Shown: positions 16,233 to 24,689, numbered from the stretch's first letter. The stretch: DNA of 64,000 bases from Rhizobium sp. BK316 (GCF_014193695.1 NZ_JACHZR010000002.1:372001-436000); one strand, 5' to 3'. Translations and numbers: made by a program. Notes: generated by a model not told the origin, from the sequence alone.

Positions 16233-16255
16233 TTAAGGATATTTGACATCCTTAA
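16233..16255. promoter_or_regulatory. putative Rrf2 operator before the AhpD-like operon
   Basis: TTAAGGAT (16233-16240) and ATCCTTAA (16248-16255) form a perfect inverted repeat around seven bases. Its core GGATAT-TTG-ACATCC differs by two bases from the palindrome before the Rrf2 gene. The site is immediately upstream of the AhpD-like start codon and also within reach of the divergent LysR gene. Confidence 0.5.
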
Positions 16256-16346
16256 GGATAAATAATATCTGTAATGCATCGGGCGTAAAGACCTTTCGAC
16301 CCAAGTGGCGGACATAAGGCTTATGTCGAGAACGAAGGGGACGGTT

Positions 16347-17279
16347 ATGGACATCGTTTGCGCGTTACGGACATTCCTGCGGGTTGCCGAGGCGGGCTCG
16401 TTTTCAGCTGCCGCCATCGATCTCAAGCTGACGCAGCCTGCGGTTTCCCGGCAGGTTTCGGCGCTGGAGGCCCAGCTCGACACACGTCTTCTGCATCGCT
16501 CGACCACAGCATTGGCACTCACGTCCGAAGGCGAACGGATGATCCCGATGGCGCTCAGGGTTATCGAAGCGGTGGAAGCACTCGGCGAGTCTGCCGGTCC
16601 GGAGGGAACCGCATCTGGCAAGGTACGCCTCTCCCTGCCTGCACCGTTGGGGCTTTACATGAGCGACCGGTTCGCAACTCTTCTCGACCGCCACCCGGAA
16701 CTTTTCGTTGAACTGTTGTTTCGCGAAGAGCCATCCGATCTGATTGAAGAAGGCATCGACCTCGAAGTGCGCCTCGGCGCTGTTGCCGATTCCAGCCTGA
16801 TATGCCGCAGGATCGGCTGGACGACGGCCTTTCTCGTCGCATCCCCAAGCTATCTGGAAAAACGAAGCATGCCGAGAAACTTCGAGGATCTGAACCGCCA
16901 TGACTGTATCTGCTATAGCCGCGGCGGCAGCGGTCGTTCCTGGCAGTTTTCCAACGGGGCCGATGAAGTCGCGGTGCGGATCGCGCCGCGTCTCGTCTTG
17001 GATAATGCCGTTGCCGTGCACCGCGCCGTGCTTGCCGGAGCCGGCATCGCGATCCTCACCCACATCCTGGCGACACCCGATATCGGCGCCGGGCGATTGG
17101 TCAATCTAGTGCCCGACTTCCCGCCGGCCCGCCTGCCGATCAACCTGGTCTACTCCTCGCGGCGCAACATGCCGCTTCGCGTAAGAACCATTATCGAATA
17201 TCTCGTTGCGGCGATGCAGGAAGATCCGTTTATGGCTTCATCATCCGGAGGGCCTTGGAGAGCCATGGAGGAGACATAG
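16347..17279 (+). CDS. LysR-family transcriptional regulator
   Basis: A 310-residue LysR regulator when started at ATG 16347 (MDIVCALRTFLRVAEAGSF), where AAGGGG lies ten bases upstream; an in-frame ATG at 16305 would add 14 atypical residues. The N-terminal HTH (SFSAAAIDLKLTQPAVSRQV) and the substrate-binding domain are complete, of the CrgA/DsdC-like subgroup that often controls neighbouring oxidoreductases. It is divergent from the AhpD-like operon and shares the 127-base promoter gap, so it may co-regulate it. Its 3' end lies 21 bases before the right copy of the direct repeat. Confidence 0.9.
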   Translation: MDIVCALRTFLRVAEAGSFSAAAIDLKLTQPAVSRQVSALEAQLDTRLLHRSTTALALTSEGERMIPMALRVIEAVEALGESAGPEGTASGKVRLSLPAPLGLYMSDRFATLLDRHPELFVELLFREEPSDLIEEGIDLEVRLGAVADSSLICRRIGWTTAFLVASPSYLEKRSMPRNFEDLNRHDCICYSRGGSGRSWQFSNGADEVAVRIAPRLVLDNAVAVHRAVLAGAGIAILTHILATPDIGAGRLVNLVPDFPPARLPINLVYSSRRNMPLRVRTIIEYLVAAMQEDPFMASSSGGPWRAMEET

Positions 17280-17300
17280 TTCTCATCTTCACCTGAGACG

Positions 17301-17441
17301 GTGCGCCATTATTCTCCCAATGAGCCATTATTCTCCCAATGAATTGTATCCGAAAAGGGTCTAGGCTTCGGAACCTTGGCGAGAGCCGCTTGGCACGCAA
17401 CGGTATCGCACGAGGGTGGAGTAGTTTATGGCAGGCTCAGC
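17301..17441 (+). repeat. right copy of the tRNA-derived direct repeat, with internal 19-bp duplication
   Basis: The stretch begins with GGTGCGCCATTAT, the last nine tRNA-Arg bases plus flank, and follows 11401-11526 to its end with about four fifths identity. Unlike the left copy it contains an exact tandem duplication of 19 bp (17306-17324 and 17325-17343). No complete second tRNA is present. Confidence 0.75.
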
Positions 17442-17518
17442 TATGCAGAGTCGCGCCTCAGGCATTATGAGCTTCTCAAACGGCTTCCTTTGGAGCTTAC
17501 CGGAAAGTCAGCGCCGGC

Positions 17519-18154
17519 TTACAGCCGCTCGCGCTTCAGCCGGGCGGCCAGCTCATTCACGAACAGGCGCGTTTTGGCGAGCGGTATCTTGCCGGATGGC
17601 CACACTGCGTAAATTGGAATCTTGCTGTCCTCGAAGTCTTCGAGAACCACTTCCACCGTACCCTCATCAACGAGGCTGCGGATCTGCCATAGCGGCGTGA
17701 GCCCGATGCCGAGCCCGCTTGCCACGGCGGCATGTGTTGCAGCCGCACTGTCGCTGCCGAAGCGACCATGCACCCGCACGGCTTTCCACCGATCCGGAAC
17801 GTCCATGTCTCGCCGGACCCTTCGGCATGGCGCAGAACGCATTGATGTCGTATCAGGTCGTCAGGATGTTCGGGACGGCCATATGTGGCAAAGTAGGCAG
17901 GAGATCCGAAGACCACGGCGCGAAGATCGCCGAGACGCCGTGCCTTGAGGCTGGAATCGGCCATATCCCTGATCCGCACCGCCAACTGCCGATGCACGCA
18001 GCGAACCGACCGGCCCGACGCCGACGTTCTGCTCCAGTGCCGCAAGCGAGCGGTTGATGGACTGCAGCGACCGGCGCAGGTGGCGCGCCGCTGCGGTCTG
18101 GCTGCCTTTCTCGGCGATGGCCAAGAAGGCCTCGAGGTCATCGAGTCGCTCCAT
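17519..18154 (-). pseudogene. decayed LysR-family regulator
   Basis: On the minus strand a LysR N terminus (MERLDDLEAFLAIAEKGS, from 18154) with its HTH is in one frame and then breaks. The middle of the substrate-binding domain (VVFGSPAYFATYGRPEHPDD) continues in a second frame, and the C-terminal part (ATHAAVASGLGIGLTPLWQI) in a third. The region is about 640 bases against roughly 900 for an intact gene, so there is also an internal deletion between the HTH and effector domain. No intact product can be made. Confidence 0.8.
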
Positions 18155-18635
18155 ATGCATTCTCTCGTTTTCCGGAAGAGTATATCGCATTTGCCGCCAA
18201 TTGTCGCATCGCAGGATCCTCTCTATCTATGGGTGACGCGCCGGCCCGAATGCTGTGTCCGTGCCCGCGTCAAAGAGTTGGAAACCCTTGATCACCACGT
18301 CCTGCAGCCTTTCGCCTGTGTGAAGGATCACAGCGACCATCGGCGAGAAGGGTTAAGTCCGAGACAGACGACGGGAGAAAATGAGGTCTTAGAAAGTCTC
18401 ACTGGTTTTCCGGACGAACTGCTTAGGTTGAAGGGGGTGCAGGGGCACTTGCCCAAGGTTTCTAGAAAATGTCATTTTTGCACTGTTATACATGTGACTG
18501 ACATTTCCGTGCGTCGGTAGAGACAATCCTAAGCATCCTAGCAACCTATGAGCCGGATGACTGCACAACGCCGAAGCTCATGTGCCGGAGGTGGGTAGTT
18601 GACTGAATACGGTTACGGAGCATCGGCGGCACGCA
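18155..18635. other. non-coding gap
   Basis: This 481-base gap shows no credible gene. It holds an inverted repeat, AAATGTCA (18467-18474) and TGACATTT (18499-18506), which may be a regulatory site or chance. The promoter of the YkvA-like gene must lie in its right part. Confidence 0.4.
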
Positions 18636-19031
18636 ATGAAAAAATGGCTGGACATTGCAAAACAATGGGCGCGGACCATCAAGCGCGACGTTGTTGCACT
18701 TTGGTTGGCTGGACGTGACGAGCAAACGCCTCTGGCGGCAAAGCTTGTCGCCGGCATGGTCGCCGCTTACGCGCTCTCACCGATCGATCTCATCCCCGAT
18801 TTTATCCCAATTCTCGGATACTTCGACGATCTGATTATCGTGCCGCTCGGGGTGCTGTGGGCAGTCCGGCTTATTCCGCCACCGTTGATGTCGGAGTTCA
18901 GGACGCTGGCTGCCAGCCGGCAACAGCGGCCCGTCACCCGGGCGGGATTGATAGCGATCATGGCAATATGGCTGGGGGTTGCGCTGCTTTTGGGTGCCTA
19001 CGCGTTCAAATACCTTAATCGCGTCGGATAG
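18636..19031 (+). CDS. YkvA/DUF1232 family membrane protein
   Basis: A 131-residue protein with the DUF1232 signature: YALSPIDLIPDFIPILGYFDD at about residues 47-67, where the DLIPDF core is diagnostic. Two hydrophobic segments, one around that motif and one at the C terminus (LIAIMAIWLGVALLLGAYAF), suggest an inner-membrane protein. The family has no established biochemical function. It precedes the acyltransferase gene by 45 bases in the same direction. Confidence 0.85.
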   Translation: MKKWLDIAKQWARTIKRDVVALWLAGRDEQTPLAAKLVAGMVAAYALSPIDLIPDFIPILGYFDDLIIVPLGVLWAVRLIPPPLMSEFRTLAASRQQRPVTRAGLIAIMAIWLGVALLLGAYAFKYLNRVG

Positions 19032-19076
19032 CTCTCATCCGCGCTCTTTGCCGACATTCAACCATAAAGGTTTGAA

Positions 19077-21122
19077 ATGTTACTTATGAGGGGAGAAAGT
19101 CCCGTTTTCGTTGCTCCTCAACATGGTGCGAAGCATTTCCCCTACCGGGCCGATATTGATGGGCTACGGGCGATCGCCATCCTGCCGGTCATCCTTTTTC
19201 ATGCCGGCGTGGCTGGCGTCGGTGGCGGTTTTGTCGGCGTCGATGTGTTCTTCGTCATTTCCGGCTATCTGATGTGCAGCCTGATTGCGGGCGAGATGGC
19301 ACAAGGCGAGTTCGGTCTTCTCGGCTTCTATCAGCGACGCGTCCGCCGGATCTTCCCCGCCCTCTTTGCGATGATGCTGACTTGCGCTGTCGTTGCATGG
19401 TTCGCCTTCATGCCACAGGAACTTCTCTATTTCGCCCGCAGCATGAGCGCCGCGTCCCTCTTCACGTCGAACATCCAGTTTGCCAAGGAGGCAGGTTACT
19501 TCGACATCGGCGCACAGATGAAGCCGCTGCTGCATACTTGGTCGCTTGCCGTCGAAGAGCAGTTTTACATCGGCTTTCCCCTCGTCATGATCCTGCTGCA
19601 GAGGATCGCGCCGCGACAGGTCATCGCTTTGGTACTTGTCATCCTGGCGGCATCCTTCGCCGCCGGCATCGGCGCGTTGAACCGCGATGCGACGGCAGCC
19701 TTTTATCTGTCGCAATATCGCGTCTGGGAGCTTCTGATCGGCGTCGTGCTAGGTTTGGGGGCCATTCCGGAACTGCGCAGCAAAATGGGCCGGCAGGTTC
19801 TGGCGGCAACCGGCCTCCTCCTAATCGGGATCGCGGTCTTCACCTTCACCGAAAAAACGACCTTTCCGGGCTTTGCCGCATTGCTGCCCTGCCTCGGTGC
19901 AGCCTGCATCATCCATGCGCGCGCCGGCAATGGCGTCGTCGGCCGGCTTTTGACGCTGCGGCCGCTCGTCTTCGTCGGGCTGATTTCCTATTCGCTCTAT
20001 CTCTGGCATTGGCCCATCATCGTTTTCACGCGCTATTTCACGGGCCACGAGCTGACTCCCGCGCTGCGTCTGACTGTCATTTTGGCATCGATCCTTGTTG
20101 CGATCGCCTCGTGGCGCTTCATCGAAAAGCCGTTCCGCGGCAGCCTGGCTTTGTTCAAGGGCAGGCTTCTGCCGGCGATAGCGGTTCTGCTCGTCGGGGT
20201 CACGTCCGGCGCTGGGACACTGGTGGTCATGAGTGGCGGCGCACCAGGCCGCTTGCCTGCCGATGTTCGCGCCATCTATGCGGCAACCTACGACCGGAGC
20301 CATTTCTATCAGGATGGCTGCTTCAGCGAGTCCGACCACAAGGGGCCGTCGAATGCCGATATCGAAAGCGGCAAGGTCTGCGCTCTGGGCGATCTGGACG
20401 ACACCGGTCCGGACTTCCTTGTCTGGGGTGACTCACACGCCGCAGCAATGGCGCCGGCGATCGATACGGCCGCAGCTGCCAGAGGGTTCGGCGGCATGTT
20501 CGCCGCCCATGCCACCTGCCCACCGCTCAATGATGTGCCGCTTACGACCAAGGGCGACACAAGACGATGCACGGCTTTCAACAACTCGGTGCGCGACCTG
20601 ATTAGGGAAAAGCATATTCCGCTCGTGTTCATGCTGGCCTATTGGCCGAAATATGTTCACCAGTCCGAATTGCCGAACCAGGGGGATTATTTCGATGCCT
20701 CCATTCCCCCCAGCGTGGCGGATTACTCGACGCCCGTTGCAACAGCGCTTGATAACACCCTGGCTCAATTGAAACAGGAGGGCGTCAAGGTTGTCCTCGT
20801 CATGGACGTGCCGGAAATGGGTCACTTCGTGCCCGAGGCTCTGGCCAAGGCCAAGCTTGCGGGCACTTCGACAGATATTGCGCCGCCCTGGCCCTATATC
20901 GCCGAGAGGCAGGCACTCGCCCGCTCCATGCTGAAGAAATATGCCGCCAAATACGATGCGGCGATCGTCGATCCGCTGGCCGCCTTCTGTGACAACGACC
21001 ATTGCCTCGCATCGCGAAACGGTGTGCCGCTTTACATGGACGCCGACCACATCACCGCCTCCGCGGCCAAGAGCCTCGGCTATCTTTTCGTGTCCGCGTT
21101 CAATGGGGCGGCAAACATCTGA
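19077..21122 (+). CDS. OafA-type membrane acyltransferase with SGNH domain
   Basis: A 681-residue protein with an acyltransferase-3 domain of about ten membrane helices (residues about 20-370), beginning YRADIDGLRAIAILPVILFH, followed by a periplasmic SGNH-hydrolase-like domain. The SGNH block I is VWGDSHAAAM and the C-terminal block is MDADHITASA with the catalytic Asp/His pair. Such proteins O-acetylate lipopolysaccharide O-antigen, exopolysaccharide or Nod-factor-like glycans at the cell surface. The substrate cannot be told, since no glycan genes adjoin it. Its 3' end runs over a phage-gene remnant on the other strand. Confidence 0.92.
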   Translation: MLLMRGESPVFVAPQHGAKHFPYRADIDGLRAIAILPVILFHAGVAGVGGGFVGVDVFFVISGYLMCSLIAGEMAQGEFGLLGFYQRRVRRIFPALFAMMLTCAVVAWFAFMPQELLYFARSMSAASLFTSNIQFAKEAGYFDIGAQMKPLLHTWSLAVEEQFYIGFPLVMILLQRIAPRQVIALVLVILAASFAAGIGALNRDATAAFYLSQYRVWELLIGVVLGLGAIPELRSKMGRQVLAATGLLLIGIAVFTFTEKTTFPGFAALLPCLGAACIIHARAGNGVVGRLLTLRPLVFVGLISYSLYLWHWPIIVFTRYFTGHELTPALRLTVILASILVAIASWRFIEKPFRGSLALFKGRLLPAIAVLLVGVTSGAGTLVVMSGGAPGRLPADVRAIYAATYDRSHFYQDGCFSESDHKGPSNADIESGKVCALGDLDDTGPDFLVWGDSHAAAMAPAIDTAAAARGFGGMFAAHATCPPLNDVPLTTKGDTRRCTAFNNSVRDLIREKHIPLVFMLAYWPKYVHQSELPNQGDYFDASIPPSVADYSTPVATALDNTLAQLKQEGVKVVLVMDVPEMGHFVPEALAKAKLAGTSTDIAPPWPYIAERQALARSMLKKYAAKYDAAIVDPLAAFCDNDHCLASRNGVPLYMDADHITASAAKSLGYLFVSAFNGAANI

Positions 21123-21535
21123 GCGTTGAACGGGGCTGCTTCGCTCTGGCACGCACTGCCGTCGATTTGCCAGAGAACCGCGTTGACGCGGTTTTTTCCT
21201 GCGTTGACGATGGTCTGTCCGTTGACGATTCGCCCGCAGTTCTTCCGCAGGAACCCGCTGAAACGCGTGGTGTTGAGCCGGCCGCGTTCGATAAACTCCG
21301 AGAGCGCGTCTATCAGAGCTTCATGGCGACGGTTGCCGACGGGATCGAAGGCCCCTTCCTCTATTATTTTAGCAATTTCAGATGCAGCCCAGGGCTTGCC
21401 CGTCGGCAGCGCCGAGACAATGGCCGAGGTGCGTTCCTTTTCCGGGTCGTTCTCCCTGATCTTAGCCGAATTACCCAATGGATCAGGCGAGCCCATCCAA
21501 ACGAGCGCGGAGCGCACGAGATCCGACCTCCTCAT
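21080..21535 (-). pseudogene. C-terminal remnant of a phage/plasmid-type replicative helicase-primase
   Basis: An open frame on the minus strand encodes RSDLVRSALVWMGSPDP followed by an Asp/Glu-rich linker, a helical segment (GKPWAASEIAKIIEEGAF) and GFLRKNCGRIVNGQTIVNAG near its end. This order matches the C-terminal tail of AAA/primase replication proteins of prophages and integrative elements, in which VR-x-LVW-G-DP precedes a winged-helix-like end. The N-terminal ATPase is missing and the upstream frame is not protein-like. The remnant lies antisense to, and slightly overlapping, the acyltransferase end. Recognised by eye, not by search. Confidence 0.45.
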
Positions 21536-21608
21536 GCCTAGTTTCGCGCAACCTTCGGCGTCTATCTGCGGAAGCGATAGATTGTGTAGGCGAGCGACCG
21601 GAGGTCGG

Positions 21609-21923
21609 ATGAAGACGAGAATTATGGGTGTGGTCGGTCTCGTTGTCATGATGGGCGCCCTTGCCGGCTGTGTTGACCGTGCCAATGCGCCGGTGCTCAT
21701 ACCGGTCGCTTCCCCCGTCAATCCGCCTGGTGTCACTCACAGCCTCTGTGTGTCCGATGCCAACGCAATGTATGACGAGGCGAATAAGCAGTACGACCTG
21801 CGTGCGCAGATGACCGGCCACCGCGATGCCGTGGAGCGGGAAACCAATGCAAGTGGCGCCGCCCATCGGCAATACCTCTCCTGCGTCGCAAGCCAGGGCT
21901 ACCGTCCTTTGTACGCCAACTGA
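21609..21923 (+). CDS. small lipoprotein of unknown function
   Basis: From ATG 21609 the product has 104 residues with a lipoprotein signal peptide (MGVVGLVVMMGALAGC), the lipobox LAGC placing the lipidated Cys at residue 22. The mature part has two further cysteines (SLCVSD and YLSCVA), which could form a disulfide. A longer frame open from 21126 is not used, since that part is antisense to the phage remnant and lacks protein character. No family is recognised. Confidence 0.7.
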   Translation: MKTRIMGVVGLVVMMGALAGCVDRANAPVLIPVASPVNPPGVTHSLCVSDANAMYDEANKQYDLRAQMTGHRDAVERETNASGAAHRQYLSCVASQGYRPLYAN

Positions 21924-22123
21924 GAACAGTGAATTCACACAGCTAGTGAATTGTCGCAGGCGCCACTCTCGCGGCTTTTGCAAAATCGCAATTTTGATTT
22001 TTTGTGTCTTTCAGTCGCGGCAAATCGCCTGCAATCACAAGTGCAGGAAGCCGCGTGTGATGATGGAACTTCGCGCGCATAGAACGCATTTTTCTTAGGT
22101 AAATCCAGTAAGGAGGGTTTATC

Positions 22124-22495
22124 ATGAAAATGCTTAATCTAGCCCCGTCCGCCTTTGCGCTCAGCGCTCTTCTCGCCCTCTCGTTTACCGCTCCCGCGCT
22201 GGCGGCGCCCGTTCAACAGGCCCGGATTCCGGTCCCGTCGAATGCAGAAATGGTGCAATATAAAGCACATGCCGGCTATTGGCATGGCTTTCATGGATTC
22301 CGCACGGAACGCCCCGGTACCCGCCGTCACTCCGACGGCTACTGGTATCCGCTTGCCGCGTTCGGCGTTGAAGCCGGCACCACGGGCTCGATTGTCCGCC
22401 AACCCGAAAATCGCCCTGCACCCAAAACTATGTGCAACCCCACGTTTACCGGCACGATCGGACCCGGCAGCATGCCGTGCGACAACGGCTACTGA
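22124..22495 (+). CDS. small secreted protein, BA14K-like
   Basis: A 123-residue protein with a signal peptide (about 1-28, ending ALAA) and a strong ribosome-binding site (AAGGAGGG). The mature part contains HAGYWHGFHGF and RRHSDGYWYPLAAF, aromatic-rich repeats like those of the BA14K immunoreactive-protein group of Rhizobiales. It ends with a Cys pair (MCNPTF and MPCDNGY). Function is unknown; location is probably periplasmic or surface. A terminator follows directly. Confidence 0.75.
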   Translation: MKMLNLAPSAFALSALLALSFTAPALAAPVQQARIPVPSNAEMVQYKAHAGYWHGFHGFRTERPGTRRHSDGYWYPLAAFGVEAGTTGSIVRQPENRPAPKTMCNPTFTGTIGPGSMPCDNGY

Positions 22496-22505
22496 GCCGG
22501 CAAAG

Positions 22506-22532
22506 AAAAAGGCGGCCAAAAGCCGCCTTTTT
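22506..22532 (+). terminator. terminator
   Basis: AAAGGCGG and CCGCCTTT pair around CCAAAAG-type loop bases, and TTTTTC follows. Confidence 0.85.
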
Positions 22533-22650
22533 CGTGTCCGCAATCGGAACTCACGTATCCGTGATCGCTGTTGCGGCACAGTAGAATATGACAAATCCGC
22601 TTCCTAGCTCCTTGGCGTAATTCGAAACCACCCTCCCAAGGAGACAAGAA

Positions 22651-22932
22651 GTGATCAACCTAGTGAAGAATGGCCTCGTGGCCGCCGCCTTTGGCGCAAT
22701 CGTCAGCGTTTCGGCTTTCGCATCTGCCGACGCAGCCCCGGCTCAACAGCCGCAGCATCAGATCACCAAGCAGCAGAAGAACACCAAGACTCGCCAGGAG
22801 CCCCGCACGACCGGTTCGGTCAACGGTGCATCCAGCAGCTCCATGCCCTACCAGTACAGCCCGAAGAAGCCGCTCAACATGGCCTGCGGCCTCCGCTTCA
22901 ACCCGACCAGCAGCTCGGGCTGCAACTATTAA
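22651..22932 (+). CDS. small secreted protein of unknown function
   Basis: A 93-residue protein starting at GTG 22651 after an AAGGAGA site. The signal peptide spans about residues 1-28 (ASADA-A). The mature part is Gln/Lys/Ser-rich with few hydrophobics and so likely disordered, ending in a Cys pair (MACGLRF and SGCNY). The tail shares TTGS[IV], NPT and a C-terminal Cys-Asn-Tyr pattern with the preceding secreted protein, suggesting common origin. No domain is recognised. Confidence 0.7.
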   Translation: MINLVKNGLVAAAFGAIVSVSAFASADAAPAQQPQHQITKQQKNTKTRQEPRTTGSVNGASSSSMPYQYSPKKPLNMACGLRFNPTSSSGCNY

Positions 22933-22989
22933 AAGCAGTTTGATGGCATAAGGCGAGAGGAAAGGGGGCTGGAGTCTCTACCTCGAAAG

Positions 22990-23016
22990 AGGGCAGCCTG
23001 CACGGCTGCCTTTTTC
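22990..23016 (+). terminator. terminator
   Basis: GGCAGCC (22992-22998) and GGCTGCC (23004-23010) pair around TGCAC, followed by TTTTT. Confidence 0.85.
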
Positions 23017-23314
23017 GTTCCAAGGGTGCTTTGGTCACGCTGTCGAGGGAAGGCCGGCCCATTTGGTCCGGCACGCCCCTCCCGCCCAGCCAGTCATGGA
23101 AGCTCCCATTGTGGAGTTGACGGTTCGGGCCGATTGCGGATCCATATAATACATTGCACTAAGTGCAAAAATGCAATAGATACAAAAATACACAAAATGT
23201 TGAGGAGGACGACCTGCGAAGAAACGATGGATTGACGGGCCTGCCTTGGAATTGCCATGCTGGGGGAGATCGTCGCATCAACAGTCAATCACGTTTCAGC
23301 CAGGTGGGATAATC

Positions 23315-23980
23315 ATGATAGCAAAGAGTGCATATTCCGATTTCCTGCATTTTTTCCGTTCCTGGCTGAACAACCCGTTGAGGGTTGCCGCGATTGCGCC
23401 CTCCGGCGACTCGCTCGCCCGGATCATGACAAGCGAGATCGCTGCGCTGGACGGCCCGATTATCGAGCTCGGGCCAGGCACCGGCGTCTTCACCCGCGCA
23501 CTGCTTGCGCGTGGCATCAGCGAGTGCGACCTGACGCTCATCGAATATGGTCCTGAATTCATAGGATCGCTCCAGAAGCGTTTCCCCGATGCGCGTATCC
23601 TGCAGATGGACGCAGCCCATCTGGCGCAGGCTGATATTTTCGAGGGCGAACCCGTCGGCGCTGTCGTCAGCGGCCTGCCACTGCTTTCCATGTCGCCGCG
23701 CAAGATCGCCTCGATCCTTGCAGGGGCTTTTGTCTATATGCGGGCCGGCGGTGCTTTCTATCAGTTCACCTACGGGCCGCGCTGTCCCGTGCCGCGCCCG
23801 ATCCTCGACCGCCTGGGCCTGAAAGCGACGCGCATCGGCGGCACGGTCCGCAACCTGCCGCCAGCGTCCGTCTACCGGATTTCGCGCCGCAAGCCGCTTG
23901 AACTCTCACGTGAGCGTTTCAAATATCGCACCGGCGGAGTGGATATGGAGATCGCCGCTTTCTCCGAAGCGGATGACTGA
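23315..23980 (+). CDS. SAM-dependent methyltransferase, PmtA-like
   Basis: From ATG 23315 (MIAKSAYSDFLHFF) the product has 221 residues. The SAM-binding glycine motif is ELGPGTGVFT, preceded by the helix with RVAAIAPSGDSLAR that is typical of rhizobial phospholipid N-methyltransferase (PmtA) relatives, and LIEYGPEF supplies the acidic ribose-binding strand. PmtA methylates phosphatidylethanolamine toward phosphatidylcholine, but this paralogue could act on another lipid or small molecule. The TetR gene starts ten bases after its stop, so the two are probably one operon. Confidence 0.75.
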   Translation: MIAKSAYSDFLHFFRSWLNNPLRVAAIAPSGDSLARIMTSEIAALDGPIIELGPGTGVFTRALLARGISECDLTLIEYGPEFIGSLQKRFPDARILQMDAAHLAQADIFEGEPVGAVVSGLPLLSMSPRKIASILAGAFVYMRAGGAFYQFTYGPRCPVPRPILDRLGLKATRIGGTVRNLPPASVYRISRRKPLELSRERFKYRTGGVDMEIAAFSEADD

Positions 23981-23990
23981 ATGACACCTG

Positions 23991-24689
23991 ATGGAAATGA
24001 CCGAGAAGAAACAGCCTGAAGCCGTCGAGGGCAGGCGCGAGCGCAAACGGCGCCAGACCCGCGAGCGCATCGAGCAGGCAGCGATGAGCCTCTTTCTGGA
24101 GCGCGGGTTTGACGCCACCACCATTGAGGAGATCACTGAAGCTGCCGATGTTTCGAAGCGCAGCTTCTTTGATTATTTCCCGTCAAAGGAAGAGGTCGTC
24201 TTCGCCTGGCAGGATTCCTTCGCCGACCGCCTGATGGCGGCGATTGCCGAGCGGCCAGCCAGTGAATCCTCCGTCAAGGCGGTCGAGGAAGCCCTGATCG
24301 TCACCGTCACCGCTTCGATTGACGAGCGTGCCATGGCGCTTGGCGAACTCATCCATTGCACGCCGACCCTCAAGGCACGCGATCAGCTCAAATATGCCAA
24401 GCTGGAGCAGAAGCTGACCGAGGCGCTGATTGCCCGCAAGGGCGGCGATCGGGACGTGCGGACGCATATGCATTTGCTTTCGACGATCGTCATCGGCGCG
24501 CTGCGCGTCGGCAGTGAGGTCTGGCGCGCGCGCGCCCAGGATGCTTTGATGGAAGGCGCTTCAATGGAAGCCTTCGCACGCGAGATCTTTGGCGAACTCT
24601 GGAAGATGCTGGCCGAATTCGGCGAAGAGACGAAAACCCGCCTCCAAAGCAATTCCATACGCCAGAGCAATTCTAGCAAAAGTGCGTAG
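23991..24689 (+). CDS. TetR/AcrR-family regulator
   Basis: A 232-residue regulator with a basic N-terminal tail and an HTH at about residues 20-65 (RGFDATTIEEITEAADVSKR, then SFFDYFPSKEEVVF). The ligand-binding C-terminal half is diverse. It probably represses itself and the upstream methyltransferase. The last 13 or so residues (from SNSIRQ to the stop) are encoded by the left part of a rhizobial intergenic repeat, so the repeat has replaced the original C terminus. Confidence 0.88.
   Translation: MEMTEKKQPEAVEGRRERKRRQTRERIEQAAMSLFLERGFDATTIEEITEAADVSKRSFFDYFPSKEEVVFAWQDSFADRLMAAIAERPASESSVKAVEEALIVTVTASIDERAMALGELIHCTPTLKARDQLKYAKLEQKLTEALIARKGGDRDVRTHMHLLSTIVIGALRVGSEVWRARAQDALMEGASMEAFAREIFGELWKMLAEFGEETKTRLQSNSIRQSNSSKSA

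Noticed and set aside
18054..18236. Short plus-strand frames across the decayed LysR gene
   Set aside because: They are opposite-strand readings of the pseudogene with no start context or protein features.
21126..21608. 5' extension of the small lipoprotein frame
   Set aside because: This part is antisense to the phage-like remnant and the lipoprotein signal peptide begins only at 21609.
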